Positions 17,896 through 28,661 of a stretch of DNA of 64,000 nt are shown here, piece after piece. A program made the position numbers and the translations under genes. This DNA comes from Afifella aestuarii. GTDB lineage: Bacteria; Pseudomonadota; Alphaproteobacteria; Rhizobiales; Afifellaceae. The stretch is taken from NCBI RefSeq assembly GCF_004023665.1, contig NZ_SAUF01000001.1, positions 1,660,501-1,724,500 of the forward strand, written 5' to 3'. The notes below the pieces were generated by a model that made no database searches, was not told the origin of the DNA, and saw only the letters and a program-made list of their open reading frames with translations. Within the stretch, counting starts at the first letter, position 1, and every line of letters starts with the position of its first letter.

Positions 17896-19854
17896 TCAAC
17901 GGTTCTTCAGATCGCCCGTCAGCTCGCCCAAAAGGCGCGCCATCTCGTCTTCGAGCTGTTCCTGCTCCGACGCCCATTTGCGCTTCGGCTCGAAGGCAAC
18001 GACGCTCGCCGATTCGTCGTTTTCAAGATTGGCGGTCGAGCGACGCTCCCGCTGCTCCTCGTCGTTTGCCTGATCCTGGCTCTCTCCCGTCTCCGAAGAG
18101 AGGGGAGCTGGAGCGATCGCAGGCGCTTCCGGTGCGAGCCGTTCTTCGACCCCATGAGCGTCGTCTCGGTGGATTTCCGGCACTTTTGCCATCACCGAGA
18201 TTTCGTCGCCGCCGCTTTCGGCCTCCGAAACAGTCTCAGGTTTTGCTGGTGAAACGTCCGGGCCTTCCGGTTGCGCACCCGCCGTCACCTGTTCGCTCGT
18301 GTGCGTGCGGGGCGTCACATGTTGGGAGAGCGCGCTTTCCAGCTGACTTGCGATGTCTGCAATCGTCGTTGGCTGCGGACGTTCATCTCTCGGGCTTTGA
18401 GCATCTCCCGGGCTCTGGGCCTCGGTCAGTCCGACAGGAGTGTCCGACCTTTTTTCTCCGGCCATGGAAATCGTCGGCCAGGTCACCTGAGCGGTGGTCG
18501 TTTGTGCCTCTCCCTTATCCTCGTTGAGAGCAGGGGGAACGTTGAGCGCGGAGCGGTCCGCTCCACCCGGCCTCGCATCGGCCGTGTCGCTGCGCTGGGC
18601 CGCGATCTCGCCGAAAGCCTCGCCGATTTCCTCTTCAAGCGAGCGGGTATCGGGCTTGGAAGTCTCGGGTTCGGCAGTCTCGGGCTCGGAAGTCTCGGGC
18701 TTGGCCGGCGCGACCTCCTCGGTTGCTTCCTTTGAAACCCGGCGGATGTTCTGGAAGAAGCTGACGGTCGCTTTTTCGATCGCAGCAGTTTCCTGAGGCG
18801 CGGCGACCAGCTCCGGTTTCGGGTCGGCCGCTTCCTGAGGCACAGGTGCTCTGCTGGCGGGCCCTTTGTCCTGCTGAGGAGCGGGCCGCTTTGCAAAAGG
18901 AAGGGTGTTGGAGAGCGCCTGACTGGCCGGCGTCTCGTCCGGCACCTGCTGTCCCGGTTTCGGGGCGGGACTGAAGAGACCCGACAGCATCCGCGCTCTG
19001 AGGGCTGGCGGCATGTCCCCGAAGGGCGTCTCGTGTGCGGCCTTGTTTTCCTCTTTCGCGGCGTCTGCCGACAGGCTTTGCGCCGGCGGATTCCTTAGCT
19101 CGCGGTCGTTCGCGTCGGACGCGTCATGACGCGGCTCTGTCCTGGCGTCCGCGGTCCTGCTTGAAAGCTCTGCCGAGGAGGGAGCCGGGCTGTCGTCCTC
19201 GTCCATTCCGAAGCGATAGGCCTCAGGCACTGCGCGCCTCGTGCGAACCGGTTCCGCCTCAGATTCCAAAACCTCCGCCGCCTCTGGGCGTGGCCTCGAA
19301 AGGTTCGGCGCAAGCGGTGCTGCCTGCGCAACACCGTGCCCGGGGCCATATCCGGGCCCATCTCCTGAGGCTCGTCGGAGGGCGGGCGAGGGGGCGCGGG
19401 GTTCGGCCGGGGAAACAGGGGTCTGTCCCATCGGCTGCGGTGCACTCGATGTGGGGGGATACTCGCCACTGTTCGGTGCGGGCGCGCGATGCGGCGCTTG
19501 GTAGTCTGGCATCTGCGGAGCAACCGAAGGGCCGCCTGGCCGTCGGGGTGTCGGCTGAGCCGTCGGCCGGCCGCGCACGATCTGCGATTCGACGACGATG
19601 TCCGCCGGGCCGCCAATCATCACGAGATGTTCGACCTGATCGCGCCGGATCAGCAGCAGGCGGCGCTTCTGGTCGATGGCATGGGTTTCCATGACCTGCA
19701 GCCGGGAAACCCGCTGCGCACCGGCGCCGCGCCCCGGAACGATGCCGCGCCGGGTGATCCAGACGACAAGTCCCAGGATGACGAGAAGGACGGCTATGGC
19801 GAGGAGAATGGGGCCCGCAAATGCCCCTGTTGAAAGATCGGTTAAACCGCGCAT
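17896..19854 (-). CDS. FliO-like membrane protein with long disordered C-terminal tail
   Basis: 652 residues, ATG 19854 preceded by GGAGG. One TM helix at about 13-34, then RLQVMETHAIDQKRRLLLIRR and EHLVMIGGPADIVVESQI, the hallmark FliO-type beta module (about 48-90). The remaining 560 residues are Pro-, Glu- and Ala-rich low complexity with short repeats such as ETSEPETAEP. Known: FliO assists assembly of the flagellar export gate. No flagellar genes are present here, so this is an orphan FliO-domain protein. It is divergent from cckA, a position conserved in related genomes as I recall, suggesting an envelope role rather than motility. Confidence 0.8.
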   Translation of the reverse strand: MRGLTDLSTGAFAGPILLAIAVLLVILGLVVWITRRGIVPGRGAGAQRVSRLQVMETHAIDQKRRLLLIRRDQVEHLVMIGGPADIVVESQIVRGRPTAQPTPRRPGGPSVAPQMPDYQAPHRAPAPNSGEYPPTSSAPQPMGQTPVSPAEPRAPSPALRRASGDGPGYGPGHGVAQAAPLAPNLSRPRPEAAEVLESEAEPVRTRRAVPEAYRFGMDEDDSPAPSSAELSSRTADARTEPRHDASDANDRELRNPPAQSLSADAAKEENKAAHETPFGDMPPALRARMLSGLFSPAPKPGQQVPDETPASQALSNTLPFAKRPAPQQDKGPASRAPVPQEAADPKPELVAAPQETAAIEKATVSFFQNIRRVSKEATEEVAPAKPETSEPETAEPETSKPDTRSLEEEIGEAFGEIAAQRSDTADARPGGADRSALNVPPALNEDKGEAQTTTAQVTWPTISMAGEKRSDTPVGLTEAQSPGDAQSPRDERPQPTTIADIASQLESALSQHVTPRTHTSEQVTAGAQPEGPDVSPAKPETVSEAESGGDEISVMAKVPEIHRDDAHGVEERLAPEAPAIAPAPLSSETGESQDQANDEEQRERRSTANLENDESASVVAFEPKRKWASEQEQLEDEMARLLGELTGDLKNR

Positions 19855-20034
19855 GGACGCCTCCTTGACTTACGCTACACTCAACCCACGCGGTCGATAT
19901 GGCACGATAGCCCGGATATTAAGGCTTTTCAAACGAAGCTGTGCCTTGCGAGTCAGTTGCGAGCTCTCGTCAAGGCTGTCACAAGTCACGCAAAGGCCTG
20001 CGGCGTGGTTCGCCGAATCGGCTAATCTCACTTA

Positions 20035-22557
20035 ATGGCCGTAACCAGCGATCCCATGGCAGACAGGCAGAGCACCGAGGCTGCAGAAGCCGGAGAGCGG
20101 CGCGACAGCATGATTCGTATTTTCCTCTTGTCGCTCGGACTTCTCGTCGTGGCAGGCTCTTACCTCTTCGTCCCGCCGGAATGGACCGATACCGTTGTGC
20201 TCGTGTGCCTCGGTATTCTTTCAACCGTTGGCGTCATGTGCCTATTCATGGCGGCCGGGGGCCTCATCCGCTTCGTGCGCTCCCGGGTCGCCGACACGCG
20301 CGTGCCGGGTCTTCCCGAACAGCTCTTCGAGGCGATCGGCGAGGGTGCCCTGATCGCCGACAGCGCTGCGGGCGCCATCAAGGCCAACCGTGCCTATTAT
20401 CGCCTCTATGGTGAGGAGAGCGACGATTTGCGCTCCATCGAGCGGCTTTTCGCGGAAAGCCCCGATGCTTCGGAGGCGATCTATCGCCTTTCCGGAGCCG
20501 CCGAAAAAGGCCGTCGGGCGATGGAAGAGATCCGCATGCCGGGTGGGATCGGCGGTCAGTCCGGTTCGGCGCGCTGGTACCGGGTCAAGGTGAACCCGAT
20601 TGCTGGGCGCCCTGAGCTCGCTTTGTGGCTCATCTCCGACATCACGCGCGAGCGGGAGCATCAAGAGAACATTTTTCAGGAACTGCAGAACGCGATCGAT
20701 TATCTCGATCACGCTCCTGCAGGTTTCTTCTCCATGCAGCCGGACGGCCGCATCCGATATGTCAATGCCACCTTGGCGGAGTGGCTCGGCATCGATCTTG
20801 CGGATTTCGAGCCGGGGGCGGCAGAGATCGGCGATTTCGTCACGGCCGAGAGCCTGTCGGTTCTGGAGGCTTCGGGTCAGCGCGGCGAAACCGCGACGGA
20901 GCGGCTCGAAATCGATCTCGTGCGGGCGAACGGGACACGCAAACCCGTGCGTCTGCTGCACCGCGTGCCGGTTTCGGCCGATGGCACAGTGGGCGCCTCT
21001 CGCACGCTTGTTTTGGAAGTTGGGCTTGCCGACGGGGATGCCGGGCTTGCGGCAGAACGGCGGTTCACGCGCTTCTTCAACAACACGCCGATGGCGATCG
21101 CCTCCGTCGACCATAGCGGGGCGATCAATCTTTCGAATGCGCGGTTCCTGAAACTCTTCCGCAAGAGCGGACCCGCCCGCATCGAGCTGACGAGCGTGGT
21201 GAAGGCCGCCGACCGCCCTGCGCTCAAGGCCGCCCTGCATGCGGCGATCAACGGGCAGAGCGATATTTCTCCGGTCGACGCGCAGTTTGAGAGCGACGAG
21301 GAAAGAAGCGCGCGCTTCTTCGTCAGCCCGATCGTCGAAGGCGAGCCCGGCGAGGACGCGGCGATCGTTTATGCGCTTGAGACGACCGAGCAGAGGGCGC
21401 TCGAGGCGCAGTTCGCGCAGAGCCAGAAGATGCAGGCGGTCGGACAGCTCGCCGGTGGCATCGCGCATGACTTCAACAATGTGCTGACCGCCATCATCGG
21501 CTTTTCCGACCTCTTACTATCGAACCACCGGCCATCCGATCCGGCGTTCGAAGACATTATGAATATCAAGCAGAACGCCAATCGTGCCGCGGGTCTGGTG
21601 CGGCAGCTCTTGGCGTTCTCCCGCCGGCAGACGCTGCAGCCGCGCGTCATTCGCCTCGAAGAAGTGTTGTCGGATCTCACCGTGCTGCTGGATCGCCTCC
21701 TCGGGGAGACCGTCGAGCTCAAGACGGATCACAAGAGCGGGCTGTGGCCCGTCAAGGCGGACCTCAACCAGCTGGAACAGGTGGTGGTCAATCTCGCCGT
21801 CAATGCGCGCGACGCCATGCCGAACGGCGGCATGCTTACGATCCGCGCCAGCAATCTGGAGGAGGCCGAGAGCCATCGCTTCCGCCAGGACGGATTCCGG
21901 CCCGCCGATTATGTGCTGATCGAGATCACCGACACCGGCACCGGCATGACGCCGGAGGTGATGGAAAAGATCTTCGAACCGTTCTTTTCGACGAAGGAGA
22001 TCGGCAAGGGAACCGGCCTCGGCCTTTCCACGGTCTACGGCATCATCAAGCAGACGGACGGCTTCATCTTCGTCGACAGCGAGCTTGGAAAAGGCACGAC
22101 CTTCTCGCTGCTTCTCCCGCGCTATGTGGCGGAGCGGGAAGCGGAGGAGGAGGTGGCCTCGCCCAAGTCCGAGCCGACCGATCTCACCGGCAGCGCCACG
22201 ATCCTTCTCGTCGAAGACGAAGAGGCGGTGCGCGCCTTCGCCTCTCGCGCGCTCGCCGCGCGCGGCTACGAGGTGCACGAGGCCGCGTCGGGACCGGAAG
22301 CGCTTCGCATCATGAAGGACATGGACGGTGCCATCGATCTCGTCGTGTCCGACGTCGTCATGCCGGAGATGGACGGGCCGACGCTTCTGAAAGAGTTGCG
22401 CAAGACCAATCCCAACTTGAAGATCATCTTCGTCTCCGGATATGCCGAGGACGCTTTCGCACGGCATCTGCCCGAGAACGAGGACTTCCACTTCCTGCCG
22501 AAGCCGTTCTCGCTCAAGGATCTGGCGATCACGGTGAAGCGTGTCCTGCAGCCTTAG
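20035..22557 (+). CDS. cckA: Cell-cycle hybrid histidine kinase CckA
   Basis: 840 residues. Two TM helices (about 28-47 and 53-76) are followed by PAS-like sensor segments (about 100-450), a HisKA domain with phospho-acceptor His478 in GGIAHDFNN, a HATPase domain ([31 protein letters not shown]) and a C-terminal receiver with Asp773 in [12 protein letters not shown]. The order TM-TM-PAS-HisKA-HATPase-REC is that of CckA, which phosphorylates CtrA through ChpT and controls DNA replication and division in Alphaproteobacteria. The start codon lacks a strong ribosome site; ATG 20056 is an alternative. Confidence 0.95.
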   Translation: MAVTSDPMADRQSTEAAEAGERRDSMIRIFLLSLGLLVVAGSYLFVPPEWTDTVVLVCLGILSTVGVMCLFMAAGGLIRFVRSRVADTRVPGLPEQLFEAIGEGALIADSAAGAIKANRAYYRLYGEESDDLRSIERLFAESPDASEAIYRLSGAAEKGRRAMEEIRMPGGIGGQSGSARWYRVKVNPIAGRPELALWLISDITREREHQENIFQELQNAIDYLDHAPAGFFSMQPDGRIRYVNATLAEWLGIDLADFEPGAAEIGDFVTAESLSVLEASGQRGETATERLEIDLVRANGTRKPVRLLHRVPVSADGTVGASRTLVLEVGLADGDAGLAAERRFTRFFNNTPMAIASVDHSGAINLSNARFLKLFRKSGPARIELTSVVKAADRPALKAALHAAINGQSDISPVDAQFESDEERSARFFVSPIVEGEPGEDAAIVYALETTEQRALEAQFAQSQKMQAVGQLAGGIAHDFNNVLTAIIGFSDLLLSNHRPSDPAFEDIMNIKQNANRAAGLVRQLLAFSRRQTLQPRVIRLEEVLSDLTVLLDRLLGETVELKTDHKSGLWPVKADLNQLEQVVVNLAVNARDAMPNGGMLTIRASNLEEAESHRFRQDGFRPADYVLIEITDTGTGMTPEVMEKIFEPFFSTKEIGKGTGLGLSTVYGIIKQTDGFIFVDSELGKGTTFSLLLPRYVAEREAEEEVASPKSEPTDLTGSATILLVEDEEAVRAFASRALAARGYEVHEAASGPEALRIMKDMDGAIDLVVSDVVMPEMDGPTLLKELRKTNPNLKIIFVSGYAEDAFARHLPENEDFHFLPKPFSLKDLAITVKRVLQP

Positions 22558-22678
22558 CGGTCGGAAAGGTGCCGGGCGGAGGTCGTTCGATTGGATGGGG
22601 GGCGGATAGGCTGAGCTGACGTTCTCCCTTGCCTGTTCATATGTTTTCGGCGAATCCGCCGGCCGAGAGGTGTGTCAC

Positions 22679-23332
22679 ATGCGTTTTCCCGAGCGTCTCC
22701 TTCAGGGCTATCAATCGTTCCGCGATGGCCGGCTGCCCATCGAGCAGCATCAATATGCCGAGCTCGCAGAGGTCGGGCAGAGCCCGGAGATCATGGTCAT
22801 CGGCTGCTGCGATTCGCGGGTTTCGCCGGAAGTCATCTTCGATGCCCGGCCCGGCGAACTTTTTGTGGTCCGCAATGTGGCCAATCTCGTGCCGCCTTAC
22901 TCTCCGTCGGCTTCGCAGCACGGTGTTTCCTCGGCGATCGAATTCGCCGTCGAGGCTTTGAAGGTGAAGCACATCGTCGTTCTCGGACATGCCAGATGCG
23001 GCGGCATCCGGGCTTTCGCCGACGATGAGGTGGGACCGCTTTCCCCCGGCGACTTCATCGGCAAGTGGATGTCTTTGATCGCACCTGCCGCCGAAGAGCT
23101 CGGCCCGCGCGATGCGGCGCCGCTCGACGACTACCTGCAGCGGCTCGAGCAGGTATCGGCGGTGAAGACACTCGACAATTTGATGACGTTTCCGTTCGTG
23201 AAAAGGCGCGTGGAAGAGGGCTCGCTCCAACTCCATGCGGCCTATTTCGCGGTGGCGACCGGCCTTTTGATGGTGCGGCGTCCAGACAGCGACGTCTTCG
23301 AGCCCGTAGGTGCCGCAGCGCCGGGAAAGTAG
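22679..23332 (+). CDS. Beta-class carbonic anhydrase
   Basis: 217 residues from ATG 22679, eight bases after AGAGG; the in-frame GTG at 22670 overlaps that site and is less likely. Zinc ligands and active site are visible: C43-C-D-S-R, then the HARCGG block supplying His and the second Cys, with the catalytic Asp-Arg dyad in CDSR. It interconverts CO2 and bicarbonate in the cytosol. It lies between cckA and recA with separate spacing. Confidence 0.94.
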   Translation: MRFPERLLQGYQSFRDGRLPIEQHQYAELAEVGQSPEIMVIGCCDSRVSPEVIFDARPGELFVVRNVANLVPPYSPSASQHGVSSAIEFAVEALKVKHIVVLGHARCGGIRAFADDEVGPLSPGDFIGKWMSLIAPAAEELGPRDAAPLDDYLQRLEQVSAVKTLDNLMTFPFVKRRVEEGSLQLHAAYFAVATGLLMVRRPDSDVFEPVGAAAPGK

Positions 23333-23380
23333 GCTTTCCGGCGCGCCTCTTTTGGCCCGCCGAGAGGGGATCGGGCGGTG

Positions 23381-23409
23381 TTGACGCTATAGAACAAATA
23401 GAGTACGAA
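23381..23409 (+). promoter_or_regulatory. recA promoter
   Basis: TTGACG (23381-23386), a 17-base spacer, then TACGAA (23404-23409), about 50 bases upstream of the recA start. The candidate LexA site overlaps the spacer and -10 box, the expected place for repression. Confidence 0.6.
23392..23406 (+). promoter_or_regulatory. Candidate SOS (LexA) box of recA
   Basis: GAAC-N7-GTAC at 23392-23406, one base off the alphaproteobacterial direct-repeat consensus GAAC-N7-GAAC (read on the other strand GTTC-N7-GTTC). Position over the recA promoter supports function. Confidence 0.6.
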
Positions 23410-23458
23410 ATTCTCTGAGGAGCGGGTGGTCATCCGCTGAACTTTAGAGGATAGTCCG

Positions 23459-24547
23459 ATGGCGAATCCGTTGCGCGTAGTCGAAGGAGGCAAAGAATCC
23501 ATGGATCGAACCAAGGCTCTGGACGCTGCTCTCAGCCAGATCGAGCGCTCCTTCGGCAAGGGGTCGATCATGCGGCTCGGCCAGGAGGGGCAGGTCGTCG
23601 AGGTTGCGACGATCCCGACCGGTTCGCTCGGACTTGATATCGCGCTCGGTGTCGGCGGTCTGCCGCGCGGGCGTGTGGTCGAGATCTACGGGCCGGAATC
23701 CTCGGGTAAGACGACGCTGGCGCTGCACACCGTGGCGCAGGCGCAGAAGAAGGGCGGTATCTGCGGCTTTATCGATGCCGAGCACGCGCTCGACCCGATT
23801 TATGCGCGCAAACTCGGCGTCAAACTCGATGATCTCCTGATTTCGCAGCCGGATGCCGGCGAGCAGGCACTCGAAATTGCCGATACGCTGGTGCGGTCGG
23901 GCGCCATTGACGTGCTTGTCGTCGATTCGGTCGCGGCCCTTACGCCGCGCGCCGAGCTTGAAGGCGAGATGGGCGATTCGTTGCCCGGCATGCAGGCGCG
24001 GCTGATGAGCCAGGCGCTCAGAAAGCTGACGGCCTCGATTTCGCGCTCGCATACGATGGTCATCTTCATCAATCAGATCCGCATGAAGATCGGCGTCATG
24101 TTCGGCAGCCCGGAAACGACGACGGGTGGCAATGCCTTGAAGTTCTATTCCTCCGTCCGCCTCGATATTCGCCGGATCGGTGCCATCAAGGACCGCGACG
24201 AGGTCGTTGGCAACCAGACCCGGGTCAAGGTGGTGAAGAACAAGCTCGCGCCGCCATTCCGGGAGGTTGAGTTCGACATCATGTATGGCGAAGGCATTTC
24301 CCATACGGGTGAGCTTCTCGATCTCGGCGTGAAGGCCGGTATCGTCGAAAAGTCCGGTTCCTGGTTCTCCTACGACAGCCAGCGTCTCGGTCAGGGACGG
24401 GAAAACGCGAAGAACTTCCTGCGTGAAAACGAGGATGTCGCCAACGCCATTGAGAAGGCGATCCGTGAGAACGCCGGTCTCATTGCAGACGAGCTTCTGG
24501 ATGGTCCGCGCCAGGAGGATGAGGGCGGCAAGGCGGCCAAGGCCTGA
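23459..24547 (+). CDS. recA: Recombinase RecA
   Basis: 362 residues, normal for Rhizobiales RecA. Walker A is GPESSGKTT, Walker B lies in [11 protein letters not shown], and loop L2 follows [28 protein letters not shown] without an intein. It forms filaments on single-stranded DNA, catalyses strand exchange and stimulates LexA self-cleavage. AGAGGA precedes ATG 23459. The upstream promoter carries a LexA-type site and a terminator follows, so it is probably monocistronic and SOS induced. Confidence 0.98.
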   Translation: MANPLRVVEGGKESMDRTKALDAALSQIERSFGKGSIMRLGQEGQVVEVATIPTGSLGLDIALGVGGLPRGRVVEIYGPESSGKTTLALHTVAQAQKKGGICGFIDAEHALDPIYARKLGVKLDDLLISQPDAGEQALEIADTLVRSGAIDVLVVDSVAALTPRAELEGEMGDSLPGMQARLMSQALRKLTASISRSHTMVIFINQIRMKIGVMFGSPETTTGGNALKFYSSVRLDIRRIGAIKDRDEVVGNQTRVKVVKNKLAPPFREVEFDIMYGEGISHTGELLDLGVKAGIVEKSGSWFSYDSQRLGQGRENAKNFLRENEDVANAIEKAIRENAGLIADELLDGPRQEDEGGKAAKA

Positions 24548-24641
24548 GTTTTGCCTGCCGTTCGCCCTCTTGGTTTCGCCGGCATCTGCGAGCTGGCGGG
24601 GTGAGTGAGCGGAATCTCTGCATCAAGATGTCTTCATAGGG

Positions 24642-24672
24642 AAAGCCCGCTTCTGGCGGGCTTTCTGGTTTT
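24642..24672 (+). terminator. recA terminator
   Basis: Stem AAAGCCCGC (24642-24650) pairs with GCGGGCTTT (24656-24664), five-base loop, followed by CTGGTTTTT. Confidence 0.8.
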
Positions 24673-25066
24673 TGGGCTATTGCATCTTCGGTCTTTTTCT
24701 TTTCGCCTGTGGGGCTTTTCTGGTGAGGTCGGCAGGGCCGGGCCGTTCGGAGTGTCACCGGAGATCGGGCGCGGCCGATGGACGCCGATGTTTGCGGCTG
24801 GTCGGCTTCTCACCGGACGAGAGCGGGCATTTGCGGCGTCTTGTCGGACTGACGCGTGAGTTGCACAGCTTGCGGTGTTGCGGTGTCGTTTGGCGCCGGG
24901 TCGAGCCATGTGGACAGTTCTCCGGCCCGTCGCTAAAACCACCGCCTGCGGGCTTTCGGTGATCCGATGACAGTGGTGATCCGACGACAGCCCGGAAATT
25001 CCATTACTTCGGTGCCGGCCGTAGATGTTCGGTGGCCATGAGGTCCAACCACAGGTGTTTCGCCAG
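24673..25066 (+). other. recA-alaS intergenic region
   Basis: About 400 bases without a convincing gene. It holds a 16-bp direct repeat at 24958-24990 and must contain the alaS promoter, which I cannot place with confidence. No T-box or other riboswitch structure is recognisable. Confidence 0.4.
24958..24990 (+). repeat. 16-bp tandem direct repeat upstream of alaS
   Basis: GGTGATCCGATGACAG (24958-24973) is repeated as GGTGATCCGACGACAG (24975-24990), one mismatch, one spacer base. It lies 77 bases before the alaS start. Confidence 0.7.
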
Positions 25067-27736
25067 ATGATCGGCGTCAACGAGATCCGCTCTGCGTTCC
25101 TCGACTATTTTTCCAAGCACGACCACGAGATCGTCGCTTCCGGCCCGCTCGTGCCCCGCAACGACCCGACCTTGATGTTCACCAATGCGGGCATGGTCCC
25201 GTTCAAGGACTTTTTCACGGGGCGGGCGAAGGCTCCGTATCAGCGCGCAGTCACCTCGCAGAAATGCGTGCGGGCGGGCGGCAAGCACAACGATCTCGAC
25301 AATGTCGGGTATACGGCGCGTCATCACACCTTTTTCGAGATGCTCGGGAATTTCTCCTTCGGGGATTATTTCAAGGAGCGCGCGATCGAGCTTGCCTGGA
25401 ACCTCGTCACCAAGGAATTCGGGCTCGACCCGAAGCGGCTTCTCGTCACCGTCTATGCCGACGACGAAGAGGCGTTTTCGCTGTGGCGCAAGATTGCGGG
25501 TCTGCCTGAAGAAAAGGTCATCCGTATCGCGACCTCGGACAATTTCTGGCAGATGGGCGAGACGGGACCCTGCGGCCCCTGTTCGGAGATTTTCTACGAT
25601 CACGGTGCCGAGATCCCCGGAGGGCCTCCGGGCTCGCCCGACGAGGATGGCGACCGCTTCATCGAAATCTGGAACCTCGTCTTCATGCAGTTCGAACAGG
25701 TGGCGGGCGGAGAGCGCCACGACCTGCCGCGACCGTCGATCGATACGGGCATGGGGCTCGAGCGGATCGCGGCCGTTCTGCAGGGCGTGCACGACAATTA
25801 CGATATCGACCTTTTCCGGCATCTGATCGAGGCCGTGGAAGGTGCGACGCGCGCCAAGGCGACGTTGGAGAACCGTGCGAGCCACCGCGTGATCGCCGAT
25901 CATCTGCGGGCGACGAGCTTTTTGATCGCCGACGGTGTGCTGCCGTCGAACGATGGGCGGGGCTACGTGCTGCGTCGCATCATGCGGCGGGCGATGCGGC
26001 ACGCGCATCTTCTCGGCGCCGAGGAGCCGGTGATCTATTCGCTGGTCCCGACTCTCATGCGCGAGATGGGGGGCGCCTATCCGGAGCTGATGCGCGCCGA
26101 GGCTCTCATCACCGAGACGATCCGTCTGGAAGAGAGCCGTTTTCAGCGTACGCTGTCGCGCGGGCTGAGCCTTCTCGATGAGGCGGCGGGCTCGCTTCAC
26201 AAAGGCGACATGCTCGACGGCGAGACCGCCTTCAAGCTCTATGACACGTATGGATTTCCGCTCGATCTGACGCAGGATGCGCTCAAGAATCGCGGCATCA
26301 GCGTCGATCTCGCCGGCTTCAACGATGCGATGGAGCGCCAGCGCGCCGAGGCCCGCGCAAGCTGGGCCGGATCTGGCGAGGCTGCGACGGAAGAAGTCTG
26401 GATGGCGCTCAAGGAAGAGCATGGCGCCACGGAATTCCTCGGCTACGGCACGGAAACGGCGGAGGCCGTCACCCTTGGTTTCGTCAAGGAGGGTGAGCGC
26501 GTGTCCGAGCTCGATGCCGGCGATGCGGGCGCGGTGGTGGTCAACCAGACGCCGTTTTATGGCGAATCGGGCGGCCAGGTCGGCGACACCGGCGTCATCC
26601 GCAGCGAGGCGGGCGGCGTCTTCCGCGTGGAGGATACGCAGAAGAAGGCGGACGGGCTTTTCGTGCATTTCGGGCGGATGGAGGAGGGCAGGCTCTCCGT
26701 CGGCGACAATGTCCGCATGATCATCGAAGGCAGGCGCCGCACGACGATCCGCGCCAACCACTCGGCGACCCATCTTCTGCACAAGGCGCTGCGTGACACG
26801 CTCGGTCCGCATGTGGCTCAGAAGGGGTCTCTCGTGGCTCCTGACCGGCTGCGGTTCGATTTTTCGCATCCGAAGCCAATGAGCGAGGAGGAGCTGCGGC
26901 TCGTCGAGGACCGCGCCAACGCCGTCATCTTGCAGGATGCGCCGGTGACGACGCGGCTGATGGATCGCGAAGCGGCGATTTCCGCGGGGGCCATGGCGCT
27001 CTTCGGCGAGAAATACGGCGATGAGGTGCGGGTCGTCTCCATGGGCACCGAAATCGGCGAGAATGGCGGCGAGACGAAACCCTATTCGGTGGAGCTCTGC
27101 GGCGGCACGCATGTCGGCGCGACGGGCGAAATCGGCCTCGTAAAGGTGTTGAACGAGGGGGCGGTTGCCGCGGGCGTGCGCCGCGTCGAGGCTCTGACGG
27201 GCGAGGCGGCACGCCGCTATCTCGCCGAGCAGGACAGGCGCGTGAAGGATCTCGCCGGTCGTCTCAAGGTGCGCCCGGAAGAGCTTGTCGAGCGTGTCGA
27301 CGGTCTCATGGAAGAGCGCAGGCGGCTCGAACGCGAGCTCGCGGAAGCGAAGAAGCAGCTGGCCATGGGCGGCGGCAAGGCGGGCGCGGAGCCCGTCAGA
27401 GAAATCGGCTCAATCAAGCTGATGGCGCGCCTCGTCGAAGGCGTCGCGCTCAAGGATCTGCGCGGCATCGTCGATGAGGGCAAGCAGGCCGTCGGATCCG
27501 GCGTCGTCGCCATCGTGGGTGTCAACGACGGCAAAGCGGGTCTCGCCGTCGGCGTCACCAGCGATCTGACGGACAAGTTCAACGCCATCGACCTGGTGCG
27601 GCTTGGATCTCAGGCCCTGGGCGGCAAAGGCGGTGGCGGGCGCCCGGATATGGCGCAGGCCGGTGGTCCGGATGCCGGCCAGGCCGAAGCCGCACTCGCG
27701 GCGATCACCGCGCGGGTCGAAGAACTCGCGGCATAG
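25067..27736 (+). CDS. alaS: Alanyl-tRNA synthetase
   Basis: 889 residues from ATG 25067, which begins [13 protein letters not shown] exactly like family members; an in-frame ATG at 25025 would add 14 unrelated residues. Class II core motifs ([28 protein letters not shown]) occupy the N-terminal half, the editing domain has [12 protein letters not shown] and the zinc-binding CGGTHV, and the C-terminal C-Ala domain ends [13 protein letters not shown]. It charges tRNA-Ala and hydrolyses mischarged Ser/Gly-tRNA. recA-alaS adjacency is conserved in Alphaproteobacteria. Confidence 0.98.
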   Translation: MIGVNEIRSAFLDYFSKHDHEIVASGPLVPRNDPTLMFTNAGMVPFKDFFTGRAKAPYQRAVTSQKCVRAGGKHNDLDNVGYTARHHTFFEMLGNFSFGDYFKERAIELAWNLVTKEFGLDPKRLLVTVYADDEEAFSLWRKIAGLPEEKVIRIATSDNFWQMGETGPCGPCSEIFYDHGAEIPGGPPGSPDEDGDRFIEIWNLVFMQFEQVAGGERHDLPRPSIDTGMGLERIAAVLQGVHDNYDIDLFRHLIEAVEGATRAKATLENRASHRVIADHLRATSFLIADGVLPSNDGRGYVLRRIMRRAMRHAHLLGAEEPVIYSLVPTLMREMGGAYPELMRAEALITETIRLEESRFQRTLSRGLSLLDEAAGSLHKGDMLDGETAFKLYDTYGFPLDLTQDALKNRGISVDLAGFNDAMERQRAEARASWAGSGEAATEEVWMALKEEHGATEFLGYGTETAEAVTLGFVKEGERVSELDAGDAGAVVVNQTPFYGESGGQVGDTGVIRSEAGGVFRVEDTQKKADGLFVHFGRMEEGRLSVGDNVRMIIEGRRRTTIRANHSATHLLHKALRDTLGPHVAQKGSLVAPDRLRFDFSHPKPMSEEELRLVEDRANAVILQDAPVTTRLMDREAAISAGAMALFGEKYGDEVRVVSMGTEIGENGGETKPYSVELCGGTHVGATGEIGLVKVLNEGAVAAGVRRVEALTGEAARRYLAEQDRRVKDLAGRLKVRPEELVERVDGLMEERRRLERELAEAKKQLAMGGGKAGAEPVREIGSIKLMARLVEGVALKDLRGIVDEGKQAVGSGVVAIVGVNDGKAGLAVGVTSDLTDKFNAIDLVRLGSQALGGKGGGGRPDMAQAGGPDAGQAEAALAAITARVEELAA

Positions 27737-27810
27737 GCCTGTTTTGTTAAAAGGGCGGGCGCGGCGCCGTTGAAGATCGCCGCCCCGTCTTTCAGGCTGT
27801 TGCTTTCGGG

Positions 27811-28512
27811 CTATTTGTGACGGCGGTTTTCGGCGATTTGCCGAAGACCTTCCTGGTCGACGATCGCCACCTTCTGGCGCCCGCTCTTGACGAAACCGGC
27901 CTCTTCCCAGGCGCTGAGGAGCCGGCTGACCGTGTGAAGCGTGGTCCCGGTCATCTCCGCAATGTCCTGGCGGGTGATCGGGAAATCGATTTCCACCCCA
28001 TCTTCGGTCGGGCGTCCGGCCTGTTCGGTGAGGCGCAGAAGCGCCTGCGCCACGCGCTGCTCGACCTGCTGGGTGGCCATCTCCACGACGCGGGCCTGAG
28101 TTTCCTGCAGGCGCGCGCCGACCGTGCGCGAGGCGTTGTCGGCGAAGGCCGGAAAACGCGCCGCAAAATCGGCCCAGAGATGGGTCGGCCAGGTCAGCAC
28201 CACGCAATCGACGGCGGCCACGGCGCTGGCCGGATAGGATTTGCGGCCAATCGCCGGCGCGATGCCGAAGAGCTCTCCTTCGTTGATGTAGCGGGTGATC
28301 ACCTGGTCGCCGCCGGGTGTGGTGCGGACCACGCGCACATGCCCGTTCAGGAGAAGATGGAAGGAATGCGCCTCCGCCTCCTGCTCGAAGATCGTCGCCT
28401 CGCGGGGATAGCGGGCGGAACGAGCTGTCTTGAGGATGACGTCGAGATCATCTGGCTGCAGCCCTGCAAAGAGCGGCAGATCCTGGATGAGCGACCGATC
28501 GAGAGCGGGCAA
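27811..28512 (-). CDS. Crp/Fnr family transcriptional regulator (NnrR/Dnr-like)
   Basis: 233 residues. An N-terminal cyclic-nucleotide-binding fold (LPLFAGLQPDDLDVILKTA to about 140) precedes a C-terminal winged helix with ITRQDIAEMTGTTLHTVSRLLSAWE. The Cys cluster of oxygen-sensing FNR is absent, so it is not an Fe-S sensor. It lies immediately downstream of nnrS on the same strand, which suggests an NO/nitrite-responsive regulator of the NnrR/Dnr group; ligand and targets are inferred only from position. Confidence 0.85.
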   Translation of the reverse strand: MPALDRSLIQDLPLFAGLQPDDLDVILKTARSARYPREATIFEQEAEAHSFHLLLNGHVRVVRTTPGGDQVITRYINEGELFGIAPAIGRKSYPASAVAAVDCVVLTWPTHLWADFAARFPAFADNASRTVGARLQETQARVVEMATQQVEQRVAQALLRLTEQAGRPTEDGVEIDFPITRQDIAEMTGTTLHTVSRLLSAWEEAGFVKSGRQKVAIVDQEGLRQIAENRRHK

Positions 28513-28661
28513 ACAGGTCTCCCTCGCAAACCGCGGAACGCAGTGCCGGTCTCCGTTCTAAACGGCTTGAGCGGCGGAGGAAAAGCGGTTCGCGAAGAAG
28601 TTCTGCGGCATCGGAAGACAATGCGGGGGCAGGCGAGGGGAACACCGCTCGTTTGACGGCC

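Noticed and set aside
27737-27810. GC-rich inverted bases between alaS and the Crp/Fnr gene as a terminator.
   Set aside because: Only a six-base GGGCGG/CCGCCC stem with a loop of more than 20 bases can be drawn; too weak to list.
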